64,000 nt of DNA from Crenobacter oryzisoli (GTDB taxonomy: Bacteria; Pseudomonadota; Gammaproteobacteria; Burkholderiales; Chromobacteriaceae). The notes beneath the pieces are model-generated. The model saw only the letters and a list, made by a program, of their open reading frames with translations. It was not told the DNA's origin and did not search any database. The stretch covers positions 22,061 to 86,060 of the forward strand of contig NZ_JAUEDK010000017.1 in the NCBI RefSeq assembly GCF_030385785.1, in the 5' to 3' direction. Position 1 is the first letter of the stretch. Every line of letters starts with the position of its first letter. The position numbers were made by a program, and so were the translations under genes. Shown in pieces: positions 27,101 through 33,854 of this stretch.

Positions 27101-27779
27101 TGCTGCAGTTCTAGCGCAGCAGGTAATTTCTGGGTCAATGAAACCATCGTCAGACCGTGTGGAAATGCCCTCTATCGTGGCAGACGATGCGGATGCCGTT
27201 GCGACGCCCCCCCTGACCTATGCACGAAATGCTTCTGCCGTATCAAGTGATGCCTTGCCAAGAGAGCAGTTCATTGAAGTGGACCTTGCATTTGCCGGGC
27301 TTGAAGCCGACCCGGGAGCATTCTTTGAAGAGACTTACACTCCCCGTCTCCTCAACATGATTGAGCATGTGGTGAACATCGAAGGTCCGGTTCTGGATGA
27401 GGTTTTGGCACGCCGCATTGCTCGGTTACACGGCTGGGGGCGTACCGGTCCACGAATCCAGGAACGGGTCGTCAGCCTAGCATCACAACACTATGAGAGT
27501 ACGGCTGAAGATGTTGGTACATTCTTCAGGCTCAAAGGGAATGATGACGCGATTCAGTTCCGGCGTCCTGTGGATGGCACTGTACGGTCGGTCGATGAGA
27601 TTTCGTTGACTGAATTGCAGGCACTCGCCTTCGAGATGAGAGAAGCGGGGCATGACCAGGAATCGGGCGTTTTGGCCATGGGACGTGAAATTGGTTTGCG
27701 GAAACTCAGCGCGAATAACCGGGCGCGGTTGGAATGCGCCTGGGTGAACATTAACCAAACCCTGGACTCAAATAGCTGA
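21171..27779 (+). CDS. Giant SF1 helicase with transglutaminase-like, DUF4011, nuclease and DUF3320 regions (2202 aa)
   Basis: Domain order by eye: a beta-rich N-terminus; a transglutaminase-like core at about 235-275 (GTCLDLALLM with Cys, GHAFPGVWL with His); DUF4011 at about 390-700 (RLTRWQRKLLDLSLRNNLLS); SF1 helicase with Walker A GPPGTGKSQT at about 711, Walker B VVFDEASQIP at about 1561, and SVQGDERD plus LNVAITRARQEL at about 1760-1810; a Vsr/DUF559-like nuclease at about 1860-1950 (SPFEQAV, then GIECDGATYH); and a DUF3320-type region at about 2040-2115. Known: such DUF4011-DUF3320 helicases are frequent in defence islands. Inferred: an ATP-driven translocase-nuclease acting on invading nucleic acid. 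It is a single gene, possibly a stand-alone system. Only weak GAAGAAA precedes the ATG. Confidence 0.85.
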   Translation: MDRIEEQMEDGIVDPTETPTPPRCVQIQVTLAGKINLADFQNAVPVTRELSVVNETDSDVKELRLTASSEPPFLKPKTWHIDHVGAGQTVRINDLDLPLDGALLSRLTESEKAVVTFRLTTGQDATVELASSETTVELLPRNQWGGLSSLPDMVAAFVQPNEPAIERVLKQAAEVLRKAGKSGAIDGYEGGARRAWELASAIWNAIGAMGLDYALPPASFEHTGQKVRSPSQIADSGLGTCLDLALLMCAALEQAGLNSVLVFTKGHAFPGVWLKSEEFSISVVDDVTALRKRVKLKEMVLFETTLLTQRPLPAFSYAIGRGEEQISEEEEQKFQLAVDIRRARLQRIKPLASEQAVARGMLGTESSSISPVFEDAPDLPDELDEEKLDAAVERPEDRLTRWQRKLLDLSLRNNLLSFKAGKKSLKLDAPDPAHLEDILSEGHALKLLTRPELMDGNDPRSQAIHEGRERENIRRQHALDALKRKEVFVGFTQDEMDSRLVELFRTSRTSLQEGGSNTLYLALGFLSWSRDDKDDKKYRAPLILVPVSLERRSARSGFSLKLHDDEPRFNPTLLEMLRQDFELELGVQDTELPKDESGLDVVGIWKTVSNAVKDIKGWEVVEDVVLASFSFAKYLMWKDLTERTEQLKQSAVVRHLIETPRDSYESTVAFPDVRKLDIELPVKETFCPLPADSSQLSAVVAGSKGKDFVLIGPPGTGKSQTISNLIAQCLAERKRVLFVSEKMAALDVVYRRLADVGLGNFCLELHSSKARKTEVLEQLRRSWDAAAAVAPEEWHAEAARLDGLRSQLNGYVERLHLRHPNGLSVYEAIGKVVAGHDLPALQLSWPSAQVHDAAAMRTLRETADLLDVHAKVMGEGQLTTNPLAHVAQTEWSPLWQGELLEAARGVGPAVRTFETATAALIAAIGLPVLPLEPRVRDGLRLLAETLPAASGRDWQFVLRPDAKTIADRLRQAIPLVERYRELHGSLSLPRGNQVLEDVRLGIVQLSRHAELLAQLSPTWNEALRSRLGSGIELLRNRQELLGQLSLPYQEGIPTATVQQLQADWRELQNSSWPMSVMRRRALTKKLKELATGGVEPDIGADIERLGKIDTLQTEIKLFDDLSLLTSNAWGGLKTELDVARASLRFQVALEQARVRQPWEDIGLDPVSRGQCGDAAREDLQRMREMRQIDQVVSRLATLDSETDGVWSGYETDLTVAKTYLNYQGALTAARANSNWQDEGFGVVEEGRAGAIAAADLKKMRELVSLHERLQELEDLPAKTSGLWSGLQTKLDGVEPALKFFEALSGALAVLASTPETLATVKAPIALLLGDSNVLLEPTGVIAGAGRTYADTLHSLNEAITHFSAASGLPESDKTMLGERLPEQVTQRADDILNSSNRLNAWCAWRKARQQALALGLTPVVDGLEQGKIQLGRVKEAFETDYCRWWLNAVVDADEVLRTFVSAEHEKRIRDFRELDERFIGLTQAWVRAQLSADHPSPTHVSRGSEWGLLRYEMQKKTRHLPLRELMSQASDAVMRLTPCLLMSPLSIAQYLPAETASFDVVVFDEASQIPVWDAIGAMARGKQVIMVGDPKQLPPTSFFDRAESDVDDTDVETELESILEECIGANLPTMKLSWHYRSSHESLIAFSNYRYYDGDLVTFPSPVTNDRAVSFNHVLNGQYERGGARTNKPEAKALVADLVGKLKSPGFRDSGLTIGVVTFNTEQQALIEDLLDEERRKDPSIEPYFLEAQLEPVFVKNLESVQGDERDIMYFSITYGPGIDGLMPMNFGPMNQQGGERRLNVAITRARQELRVFGSFRPEQMDLSRTQALGVRDLKHFLEFADRGARALGEAVAGSVGDFDSPFEQAVSVALTEKGWVLHSQVGVSAFRIDLGVVDPDAPGRYLAGIECDGATYHRSATARDRDKLREQVLRGLGWDILRVWSTDWWIDMPGTVEKIHRQLESLLAAQRAVRVKEAEAAAVLAQQVISGSMKPSSDRVEMPSIVADDADAVATPPLTYARNASAVSSDALPREQFIEVDLAFAGLEADPGAFFEETYTPRLLNMIEHVVNIEGPVLDEVLARRIARLHGWGRTGPRIQERVVSLASQHYESTAEDVGTFFRLKGNDDAIQFRRPVDGTVRSVDEISLTELQALAFEMREAGHDQESGVLAMGREIGLRKLSANNRARLECAWVNINQTLDSNS

Positions 27780-28090
27780 GTGTGACGTCTATTATGTCTG
27801 GTAAGTCGAGGTACTCGAGTTTGAGTGCCTCGACAACTCCGCTCAAAGCCTACTTCAGGCTGGGGTTAAAACCCCTGCACTTTGCAAATCGACCTGGCGA
27901 AGCCCACGCCAAAGAGCGTTCGTCCACCTCGCTCATCACACTGACTCCGTCGCACTCTTCACGTCATTAAAGCAATTATGTTCGGGCTTCATGCAGCCGA
28001 AAGCTGACTTAGCTCTTGCCAGAGCGCGTCCAGGCAGCAACACGGTGAATCCCCCGTTTTCCTAGCTTCGGGGCATGATTAGGAGGAGGC
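27780..28090. other. Stretch inside the right end of the transposon, no gene
   Basis: About 300 bases after the helicase stop hold only shadow ORFs. The composition is moderate in GC and the sequence looks like decayed DNA. I see no hairpin terminator directly after the helicase gene. Confidence 0.3.
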
Positions 28091-28177
28091 ATGAGCAGTT
28101 CGCCTATGGAAGTTACTCAGCATGTTGGGCTGCCACCTCAACTTAATTTTAAAATCGAGTTCTTAGTCAAATACTAA
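28091..28177 (+). CDS. Short ORF with strong ribosome binding site at the right end (28 aa)
   Basis: The ATG at 28091 follows AGGAGGAGG at good spacing and opens 28 codons beginning MSSSPMEVTQHVG, ending at a TAA inside the AT-rich terminal DNA. It looks like the 5' end of a gene that has lost its remainder, perhaps by the insertion or by rearrangement. It could equally be a small peptide gene. No family is recognised. Confidence 0.3.
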   Translation: MSSSPMEVTQHVGLPPQLNFKIEFLVKY

Positions 28178-28191
28178 TTATCTCAACTTTC

Positions 28192-28210
28192 ATTTTATAG
28201 TGACAAATGC
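28192..28210 (-). repeat. Right terminal inverted repeat of the Tn7-like element
   Basis: The reverse complement reads GCATTTGTCACTATAAAAT and matches 6416-6434 at 17 of 19 positions. ACA at 28203-28205 is the probable terminus. Just outside it, GCATAA (28209-28214) and TTATGC (28218-28223) form a further small inverted repeat. An 11-bp motif AACTTTCATTT occurs both inside (about 28185) and outside (about 28263) the proposed end, so the true end might lie further right. Confidence 0.5.
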
Positions 28211-28350
28211 ATAAAACTTATGCGCTCATATGTTTCAAAGAGTTATCACAAGCACTGCTATAACTTTCATTTAATAACTACCAGAAGGATGTGGGCGTCG
28301 TTGCGCCCTGCCCACCGCGCCGTCTGACGGCAGACGTTGGTGACACTATA

Positions 28351-28370
28351 GCCTGCCCATCTATGCAGGC
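28351..28370 (-). terminator. Hairpin after the AraC-type gene
   Basis: GCCTGC (28351-28356) pairs with GCAGGC (28365-28370), 7 nt beyond the AraC stop codon on the minus strand. A second perfect hairpin, CGTCTG/CAGACG, lies at 28321-28336. Neither is followed by a good T-run, so termination is likely but not certain. Confidence 0.45.
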
Positions 28371-28376
28371 AGGGAA

Positions 28377-29264
28377 TCAGCTCGGCTGGCTGCACCCGTA
28401 CCAGCGCCGGTAATCGCCCGGAGTGACGCCAAGTGCAGCGCGAAAGCGGTTGCCGAGGTGGCTGGCGCTGGCAAAGCCGCTGGCGGCGGCGATATCAACC
28501 AGCGGCAGCGCGCTCGTTTGCAGCAAGGACTGCGCCCGGGCGAGGCGGCGCTGCATGATCCACCCGTGCGGAGCTTGGCCGAATGAGGTGCGGAACATTC
28601 GCGCGAAATGGTACTCGGACAGCGCCAGCTCGGCTGCCAGTTCACCCACCGTCAATTCGCCGTCCAGTCGGACCTCGATCAGCTCACGCACTCGGCGCCG
28701 CTGCCATGGGGCGAGCCCGCCTTTCACTGTCACCGCATGGCGGCGCGCCGTATTGGTTAGCATCAGGTGTGCCAATACTTCGTGGCTGAGCGCGTTGCCG
28801 GTCAGCCTGCCATCCAGACTGTCCCAGTCGAGCGCCGCCAGCTGCCTGCATAGCGCGGCCAGCACCGGGTCTTCCATATAAGTGCGGTCGAGCAACTGCA
28901 TCTCGCGAGGTTCGCGATCGAGCAGCGTTACCGCCAGCGCGTCGAACTGCTCGGTCGGGAAATACAGGTGCAGAAAGCGGATCGGCCCCTTCACCTGCCA
29001 GTCGGACTCGTGCTCAGCCGGCAGTACGCACAGCTTGCCCGGCGCGCCACGCTGACACTGCGGCCGATCGCGCCGCACAATCTCGAAGCCGCCTTCGAGG
29101 TACAGGGACAAGGTGTGATGTTCGGGGCGATTGTAGAAGGTGTCTTCCAGCTGGGTGCGCAGCCACAAAGCGGCGGTCAGGCCATCGCCGAGCACGCCAC
29201 AACGTTCTAGCTCGGCGTGCGACTGGGTCAGGGTCTCGTAAACGGGTAAGGCGGGGGTGGTCAT
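28377..29264 (-). CDS. AraC-family transcriptional regulator (295 aa)
   Basis: The N-terminal half is a cupin-like sensory domain. The C-terminal about 100 residues hold the two HTH motifs of AraC/XylS proteins (LTVGELAAELALSEYHFARM, then LVDIAAASGFASASHLGNRF). The start at 29264 is chosen because GAGGA precedes it; the longer frame adds a non-conserved Arg-rich stretch. It is divergent from the EamA exporter gene, with about 137 bp between them, and therefore probably regulates that gene. It is the first chromosomal gene to the right of the Tn7-like element. Confidence 0.88.
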   Translation of the reverse strand: MTTPALPVYETLTQSHAELERCGVLGDGLTAALWLRTQLEDTFYNRPEHHTLSLYLEGGFEIVRRDRPQCQRGAPGKLCVLPAEHESDWQVKGPIRFLHLYFPTEQFDALAVTLLDREPREMQLLDRTYMEDPVLAALCRQLAALDWDSLDGRLTGNALSHEVLAHLMLTNTARRHAVTVKGGLAPWQRRRVRELIEVRLDGELTVGELAAELALSEYHFARMFRTSFGQAPHGWIMQRRLARAQSLLQTSALPLVDIAAASGFASASHLGNRFRAALGVTPGDYRRWYGCSQPS

Positions 29265-29401
29265 GACAAGGTCCTCTATACCTTGCAGTGTACGACGCCC
29301 GTATGGCCTGTGTGCGCTGCACCGCAAAAAAGCGCAGGAATATGCAATCGCGTAAGGCAGCCATTGACGACACTCTGGGCATCGAACCGCCGGAGATTGC
29401 C

Positions 29402-30307
29402 ATGAACGCCCTGCTCTATCTGTCTACCGCGCTGATCTGGGGCACGACCTGGATCGCGCTGAAATGGGAGCTGGGCAGCACGCCGATCTCGCTGTCTATC
29501 GCCTACCGCTTTCTGCTGGCGTCTGCGGTACTGTTTGCGATCCTGGCGATCCGAAAACAGCTGCGCCGTCCGCGCGGCGAGGCAGCTCGGCTGGTGCTTG
29601 CCCAGGGACTGGCGCTGTTCTGCCTGAACTTCCTGTGTTTCTACCACGCCAGTCACTATCTGCCGAGCGGGCTGGTTGCAGTGGTGTTCTCGACCGCGAC
29701 GCTGTGGAACGCGCTCAACGCTCGGCTGTTCCTGAAGCGGCGCATCGCCCCGCAGGTGATGGCCGGCGGCGCGCTGGGCCTCGCCGGCATCGTCACGCTG
29801 TTCTGGCCCGAGCTGGTTAGTCATGGCGCTGACACCGGCACGCTGATCGGCCTAGGACTGTCGGTGCTCGGCACCTTGTGCTTCTCGACCGGCAACCTGC
29901 TGTCTGCGCGGCTACAGACGCTTGGGCTGAAGCCGCTCGAGACCAATGCCTGGGCGATGCTGTGCGGCTCGCTGATTCTGGTGGCTGGCAGCCTGGTTGC
30001 CGGCCTGCCGTTCACCATCGACACCTCGGCGCGCTATCTGGGCGCGCTGGCCTATCTAGCCATCCCCGGTTCGGTGATCGGCTTCACCGCCTACCTGATG
30101 CTGGTTGGCCGGCTCGGCCCGGAGCGCGCGGCCTACTGCACCGTGCTGTTTCCGGTGGTGGCGCTAAACGTGTCTGTGCTGTTCGAGGGCTATCACTGGA
30201 CGCCGTTGGCGTTGCTGGGTTTGGTGCTGGTACTGGCCGGCAATGTGTTGGTGTTCCGCCAGCCCAAGCGCACCGCGGCCCTGCCCGTCGGCGCCAAGAC
30301 AGTCTGA
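29402..30307 (+). CDS. EamA/DMT-superfamily transporter (301 aa)
   Basis: Ten hydrophobic segments arranged as two EamA repeats are evident (start MNALLYLSTALIWGTTWIAL, the second repeat beginning near residue 145). The family exports metabolites or amino acids through the inner membrane; the substrate cannot be read from sequence. The ATG at 29402, preceded by CGGAG, is chosen because the upstream part of the frame is charged and not membrane-like. A strong intrinsic terminator follows. The divergent AraC gene is the likely regulator. Confidence 0.88.
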   Translation: MNALLYLSTALIWGTTWIALKWELGSTPISLSIAYRFLLASAVLFAILAIRKQLRRPRGEAARLVLAQGLALFCLNFLCFYHASHYLPSGLVAVVFSTATLWNALNARLFLKRRIAPQVMAGGALGLAGIVTLFWPELVSHGADTGTLIGLGLSVLGTLCFSTGNLLSARLQTLGLKPLETNAWAMLCGSLILVAGSLVAGLPFTIDTSARYLGALAYLAIPGSVIGFTAYLMLVGRLGPERAAYCTVLFPVVALNVSVLFEGYHWTPLALLGLVLVLAGNVLVFRQPKRTAALPVGAKTV

Positions 30308-30349
30308 AGAATGCCTGGAGCGGTTCCACGACCGCGCAGGATGAGCTTT

Positions 30350-30374
30350 GCCCGGCCCTTGGCCGGGCTTTTTT
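30350..30374 (+). terminator. Intrinsic terminator of the EamA gene
   Basis: GCCCGGCC (30350-30357) and GGCCGGGC (30361-30368) form a perfect 8-bp stem with a CTT loop, followed by six T. Confidence 0.9.
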
Positions 30375-30527
30375 CATTCGCCAGAACCTTGCGGGAAGCG
30401 TCTAGCGCTTGGCCCTCCGCTAGGCGAAGACTCTCTACCCGCTCGTCGGCGTCCCGACGATTCTCGAATGGCCGGTTGTCGTCCTATTTCGGGCCAGTTG
30501 GCCAGTCCTTGCCCCGGCGGGGCGCAA

Positions 30528-32201
30528 TCAGTGCACCACCATGTGCGTAAAGGGTGCCACATAGGCCTGCAAGGTGACGAGCAAGCCAACCAGCACCGCC
30601 AGCGCCACCGAATGGAAGAACACGAAGCGAAGGATATCGCCCTCGTGGCCGAACCACTTGGTGGCGGTTGAGGCCACCACGATAGACTGCGCATCGATCA
30701 TCTTGCCCATCACCCCGCCCGAGCTGTTGGCCGCCGCCATCAGAATCGGTGATAGCCCGATTTGCTCGGCGGTGGTCTTCTGCAGGCCACCGAACAGCAC
30801 GTTTGACGAGGTGTCCGAACCGGTCAGCGCCACGCCGAGCCAGCCGAGCATGGTGCCGAATAGCGGATAGAGCACGCCAGTATGGGCAAACGCCAACCCG
30901 AGCGTGCTATCGAGTCCGGCGTAGCGGGTCAGAAAACCAATCGAGAACATTGCGCAGATGGTCAACAGCGAGAAGCGCACCAGCTTCAGGGTGTTCCAGT
31001 ATTCCTTCACCAACTGGCCGACCGAATAGCCCATGATCAGACCGCCGACGATGGCTGAAAACAGGATGCCGGTGCCCGCCATCGATAGTACGTTGAACTT
31101 GAACACTGCCGGTTCCAGTGTCGGTTTCAGCACCACCGGCGGGACGCGTTGCACAAGCTTGTCGAGCCCAGGGATGGCAAAATTCCACGCCCACAGGTGG
31201 TCGACAAAGTTCTTGAACTGTGGGATGCCCCAGGTGAACACGAACACGGTGAGGATGATCCACGGCAGCCAGGCCTGGGTCACGCTGATCCGAGGGCCGC
31301 CGCCGGCGGCTTGTTCGGCAGCCCGCTCTTCCGCGGAGACGTGGGATTCATCATGCTGTTTGTGCAGCGCGGTGCTGGTCCACATTTCGCGCGGCTGCCA
31401 CACCTTCAAGAACAGCGTCAGGCAGCCCATCGACACCAGAGCGGCGATCACGTCCACCAGCCATGGACCGTGCAGATTCGACACCAGGAACTGCGGGATG
31501 GCAAAGCTCGTCCCGGCTACCAGGATGGCGGGCCAGATCTGCAGCATGCCGCGAAAGCCGGCGAATGCCCAGATCAGCCAGAACGGCACCAACAGCGAAA
31601 ACAACGGCAGCTGACGCCCGATCATGGCCGACAGCAGATTGATGTCAAGCCCGGTCACCGACGATAAGCCGATGATCGGTGCCCCCAGCGCCCCATACGC
31701 CACCGGCGCTGTATTGGCGATCAAGGCCAGCCCCGAAGCCGCTAGAGGCGAGAATCCGAGCCCGATCAGAATGGCGCCGGTCACCGCCACTGGCGTGCCG
31801 AAACCTGCCGCCCCCTCGAAGAAGGCGCCGAAACTGAAGGCTACCAGCAACAGCTGCAGACGCCGGTCCTCGGTAATCCCGCTGATACTGCTCTGGAGCA
31901 CCTTGAACGAGCCATTCAAGGTCGTGAGCCGGTGCAGGAAGATGATGTTGAGCACGATCCAGCCGATAGGAAAGAGCCCCGACGCGAGGCCAAGCCCGAC
32001 AGCTTTTCCGGCCATGGCCCCCGGCATGCCGAACGCGAAGATCGCCACGATCAATCCCGTGATCAGGCCCAGCAGCGCTGCGCGGTGAGCCTGCACATGA
32101 AACAGCCCCAAGGCTCCCAGCAGCACCACCACCGGCAGACCGGCCAATACCGTAGACAGGACGACATTGTTCAGCGGATCGTAATTCTGGAGCCAAACCA
32201 T
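30528..32201 (-). CDS. lldP: L-lactate permease, LctP family (557 aa)
   Basis: This is a proton-coupled uptake carrier for L-lactate (and related D-lactate or glycolate) in the inner membrane. About 12-14 hydrophobic segments are seen. Family signatures include SFGAFFEGAAGFGTPVAVTG at about residue 125, VAYGALGAPIIGLSSVTGLD, and LTGSDTSSNVLFGGLQ near the C-terminus. AGGAGG lies 7 nt upstream of the ATG at 32201; a start 21 nt further out is rejected. No lactate dehydrogenase genes are adjacent, so it appears to be monocistronic. The length is normal for the family (about 550). Confidence 0.93.
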   Translation of the reverse strand: MVWLQNYDPLNNVVLSTVLAGLPVVVLLGALGLFHVQAHRAALLGLITGLIVAIFAFGMPGAMAGKAVGLGLASGLFPIGWIVLNIIFLHRLTTLNGSFKVLQSSISGITEDRRLQLLLVAFSFGAFFEGAAGFGTPVAVTGAILIGLGFSPLAASGLALIANTAPVAYGALGAPIIGLSSVTGLDINLLSAMIGRQLPLFSLLVPFWLIWAFAGFRGMLQIWPAILVAGTSFAIPQFLVSNLHGPWLVDVIAALVSMGCLTLFLKVWQPREMWTSTALHKQHDESHVSAEERAAEQAAGGGPRISVTQAWLPWIILTVFVFTWGIPQFKNFVDHLWAWNFAIPGLDKLVQRVPPVVLKPTLEPAVFKFNVLSMAGTGILFSAIVGGLIMGYSVGQLVKEYWNTLKLVRFSLLTICAMFSIGFLTRYAGLDSTLGLAFAHTGVLYPLFGTMLGWLGVALTGSDTSSNVLFGGLQKTTAEQIGLSPILMAAANSSGGVMGKMIDAQSIVVASTATKWFGHEGDILRFVFFHSVALAVLVGLLVTLQAYVAPFTHMVVH

Positions 32202-32446
32202 TTGCTGCCTCCTTCTTGCCATGTGTATTGGGGCGGTCCAGCTGTTAGGTCCCGGACGATTGCTAACACGCTTTTTTTAATTAAATCAGGTCGCTGTTTT
32301 AGTGCATCGCTGATTCGGCCATTGAAGAGCTCGACCATCCCCTTTGTCTCATCGATGCGGTGCACATCGAGCGCGAGGTGCTCGCCGTCGCCTCATAAGT
32401 TGCCGAGTGCACCTCCCGCCGCGGGTGCTTCGGCCGGACCGAACCA

Positions 32447-33310
32447 TCAATGGTGGTGTTCCAGCAAGGAGCTCGGCAGCGTCGGCGTCTCCAGTCCCCC
32501 ATCGCGCAGCCACTGCCGCGTACGCTCTGCTGCCAGCTCGATCAGCCGACCGCACTGGCTGTAGTCATATGGAGAGGTATTGAGCGGACACAGCGGCGGA
32601 ATCACGTGGATCGCCGCTTGCGGTGCATAGGCGCGGATATCGTTGACCAGCTGACGGGCGATCAACAGCGTCAGCGCATGCATCGCCTGAGCGATTACGC
32701 TGCGCGGCGGCTGTTGCAACGCGCAGGCGAAGCCGGCTGGCAGCACGATGACGCGTCGCGCGCCCAGCTTCACCGCCACCGACACCGGCGTGTTGTTGGC
32801 GACGCCGCCGTCGACCAGCATGTGACCATTGAGCTCGACCGGCGGGAACACTCCGGGAATCGCCGCGCTAGCGAGCACCGCATCGACCGCCGGTCCCTGC
32901 CCCAGCACCACCTCGTCCCCGCTCAGTAGGTCGGTCGCGACCACGTGCAGCGGCAGGCTGGCGTCTTCCAGCCGGCTGAACGGCAGATGACGCACCAGCA
33001 AGGCACGCAGCGCCGATGCCTCGACTAGGTGCTGGCGGCGCCGCAGAATCATGTTGAAGAGGCCGAGCATCGTCATCGGCATGATGTCACGACGACGCAG
33101 CTGCCCCCATAGTGCTGCTAGCGCCGCCACGCCGTCGGCATCAGGCCGGCCGGCGAAATAAGCCCCGTTGATCGCGCCGGCCGACGCGCCGACCACCACG
33201 TCGGCTCGCTCTCCGTAAGCAAGCAGTTCGCGCAACATGCCCACCTCGACTGCGCCGAGGCTACCGCCGCCTGCGAATACGAAGGCGGTCTTCTCGCTAC
33301 TGCCGGACAT
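32447..33310 (-). CDS. Patatin-like phospholipase (287 aa)
   Basis: The catalytic dyad motifs of patatins are present: the oxyanion glycines FAGGGSLGAVE near residue 11, the nucleophile Ser in GASAGAING at about 42, and the Asp in DGGVANNTP at about 169. It resembles the bacterial RssA/YchK group of cytoplasmic serine esterases. GAGGTAA precedes the ATG at 33310. The gene stands alone between the lactate permease and a small hypothetical gene. A second, longer patatin occurs at 37881 and is only distantly similar. Confidence 0.9.
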   Translation of the reverse strand: MSGSSEKTAFVFAGGGSLGAVEVGMLRELLAYGERADVVVGASAGAINGAYFAGRPDADGVAALAALWGQLRRRDIMPMTMLGLFNMILRRRQHLVEASALRALLVRHLPFSRLEDASLPLHVVATDLLSGDEVVLGQGPAVDAVLASAAIPGVFPPVELNGHMLVDGGVANNTPVSVAVKLGARRVIVLPAGFACALQQPPRSVIAQAMHALTLLIARQLVNDIRAYAPQAAIHVIPPLCPLNTSPYDYSQCGRLIELAAERTRQWLRDGGLETPTLPSSLLEHHH

Positions 33311-33481
33311 GGTGTTACCTCTTCGGGCCAACGTCACAACACCGGTCTTCCGGAACAGGAATGGCCGCTCCCGCGGCCCCATGTCTTAGTCGTACCTGAC
33401 ACCGCGTGCTTACGAAAGCGCCGCCGGACGAGCCCGGTAAAACCGCTTACCGGCGGTTCGCCTCCTGGCTCAGCAAATAGA

Positions 33482-33505
33482 AAGGGCAACCCGTGGGTTG
33501 CCCTT
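33482..33505 (-). terminator. Terminator downstream of the 84-aa gene
   Basis: AAGGGCAACCC (33482-33492) and GGGTTGCCCTT (33495-33505) form an 11-bp perfect stem with a GT loop. On the minus strand it is followed by TCTATTT, giving a moderate U-tract. Confidence 0.75.
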
Positions 33506-33527
33506 ATGATGAAGGGGGGGTGGACTC

Positions 33528-33782
33528 CTAAAGCCCCAGCATCGCCGCCGTGGCGACGAAATCGTTGCCGTGCTTATTGATCAGCTTCTCGAAAATCGGC
33601 GCGAAACGCGCCCATTGCTCCTCGACCAAGAGCGCGGCGTGGCTGTCGCTCTGCAAATCGACAGTCAGAAAGCGGCCGATGGCCTCCGGCTCCACGTGGA
33701 AGAACGCCGGGTAACCATCCAGCCGGCAATTGATCAGCACCAAGGCGCTGCGATCGAGTCGTGCGCCGAGAAAAGTCATCAT
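33528..33782 (-). CDS. Small hypothetical protein (84 aa)
   Basis: A compact acidic protein beginning MMTFLGARLDRSALVLINCR and ending with a helical FEKLINKHGNDFVATAAMLG. No family is recognised. The start is uncertain: tandem ATGs at 33782 and 33779 have no clear ribosome binding site, and a GTG at 33842 would add 20 residues. A strong hairpin terminator directly downstream supports a real transcript. It follows the M60 peptidase gene on the same strand with a gap of about 70 nt and may be co-transcribed with it. Confidence 0.6.
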   Translation of the reverse strand: MMTFLGARLDRSALVLINCRLDGYPAFFHVEPEAIGRFLTVDLQSDSHAALLVEEQWARFAPIFEKLINKHGNDFVATAAMLGL

Positions 33783-33854
33783 GGTCGTGGGCTCGGTGAG
33801 GTGATAGTGCGATTGTAACCCGGCAGGCAAGAAAGCCCCCACCGGACAGCCCGT

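Larger units (their letters stand above)
6421..28205. mobile_element. Tn7-like transposon, candidate full extent
   Basis: The left end begins TGTC at 6421 and the right end finishes GACA at 28205. Positions 6416-6434 and the reverse complement of 28192-28210 agree at 17 of 19 bases (shared GCATTTGTC and TATAAAAT, separated by two mismatches). Tn7-family ends start TGT and end ACA. tnsA lies just inside the left end, as in Tn7, where tnsABCDE sits next to the right end. The cargo fills the remainder. No 5-bp direct target duplication is visible: the flanks are GCATT on the left and AATGC on the right, an inverted match instead of a direct one. The exact ends are therefore provisional, while the presence of a Tn7-like element is certain from its genes. 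Confidence 0.65.

Noticed and set aside
6416..28210. GCATT / AATGC as a target-site duplication of the Tn7-like element
   Set aside because: The two copies are reverse complements and not direct repeats, so they cannot be the usual 5-bp duplication.
28339..28351. Thirteen bases GGTGACACTATAG identical to the core of the phage SP6 promoter
   Set aside because: The flanks do not match the rest of the promoter or any cloning vector, and it lies in AT-poor intergenic DNA beside hairpins. A chance match is the simplest explanation.
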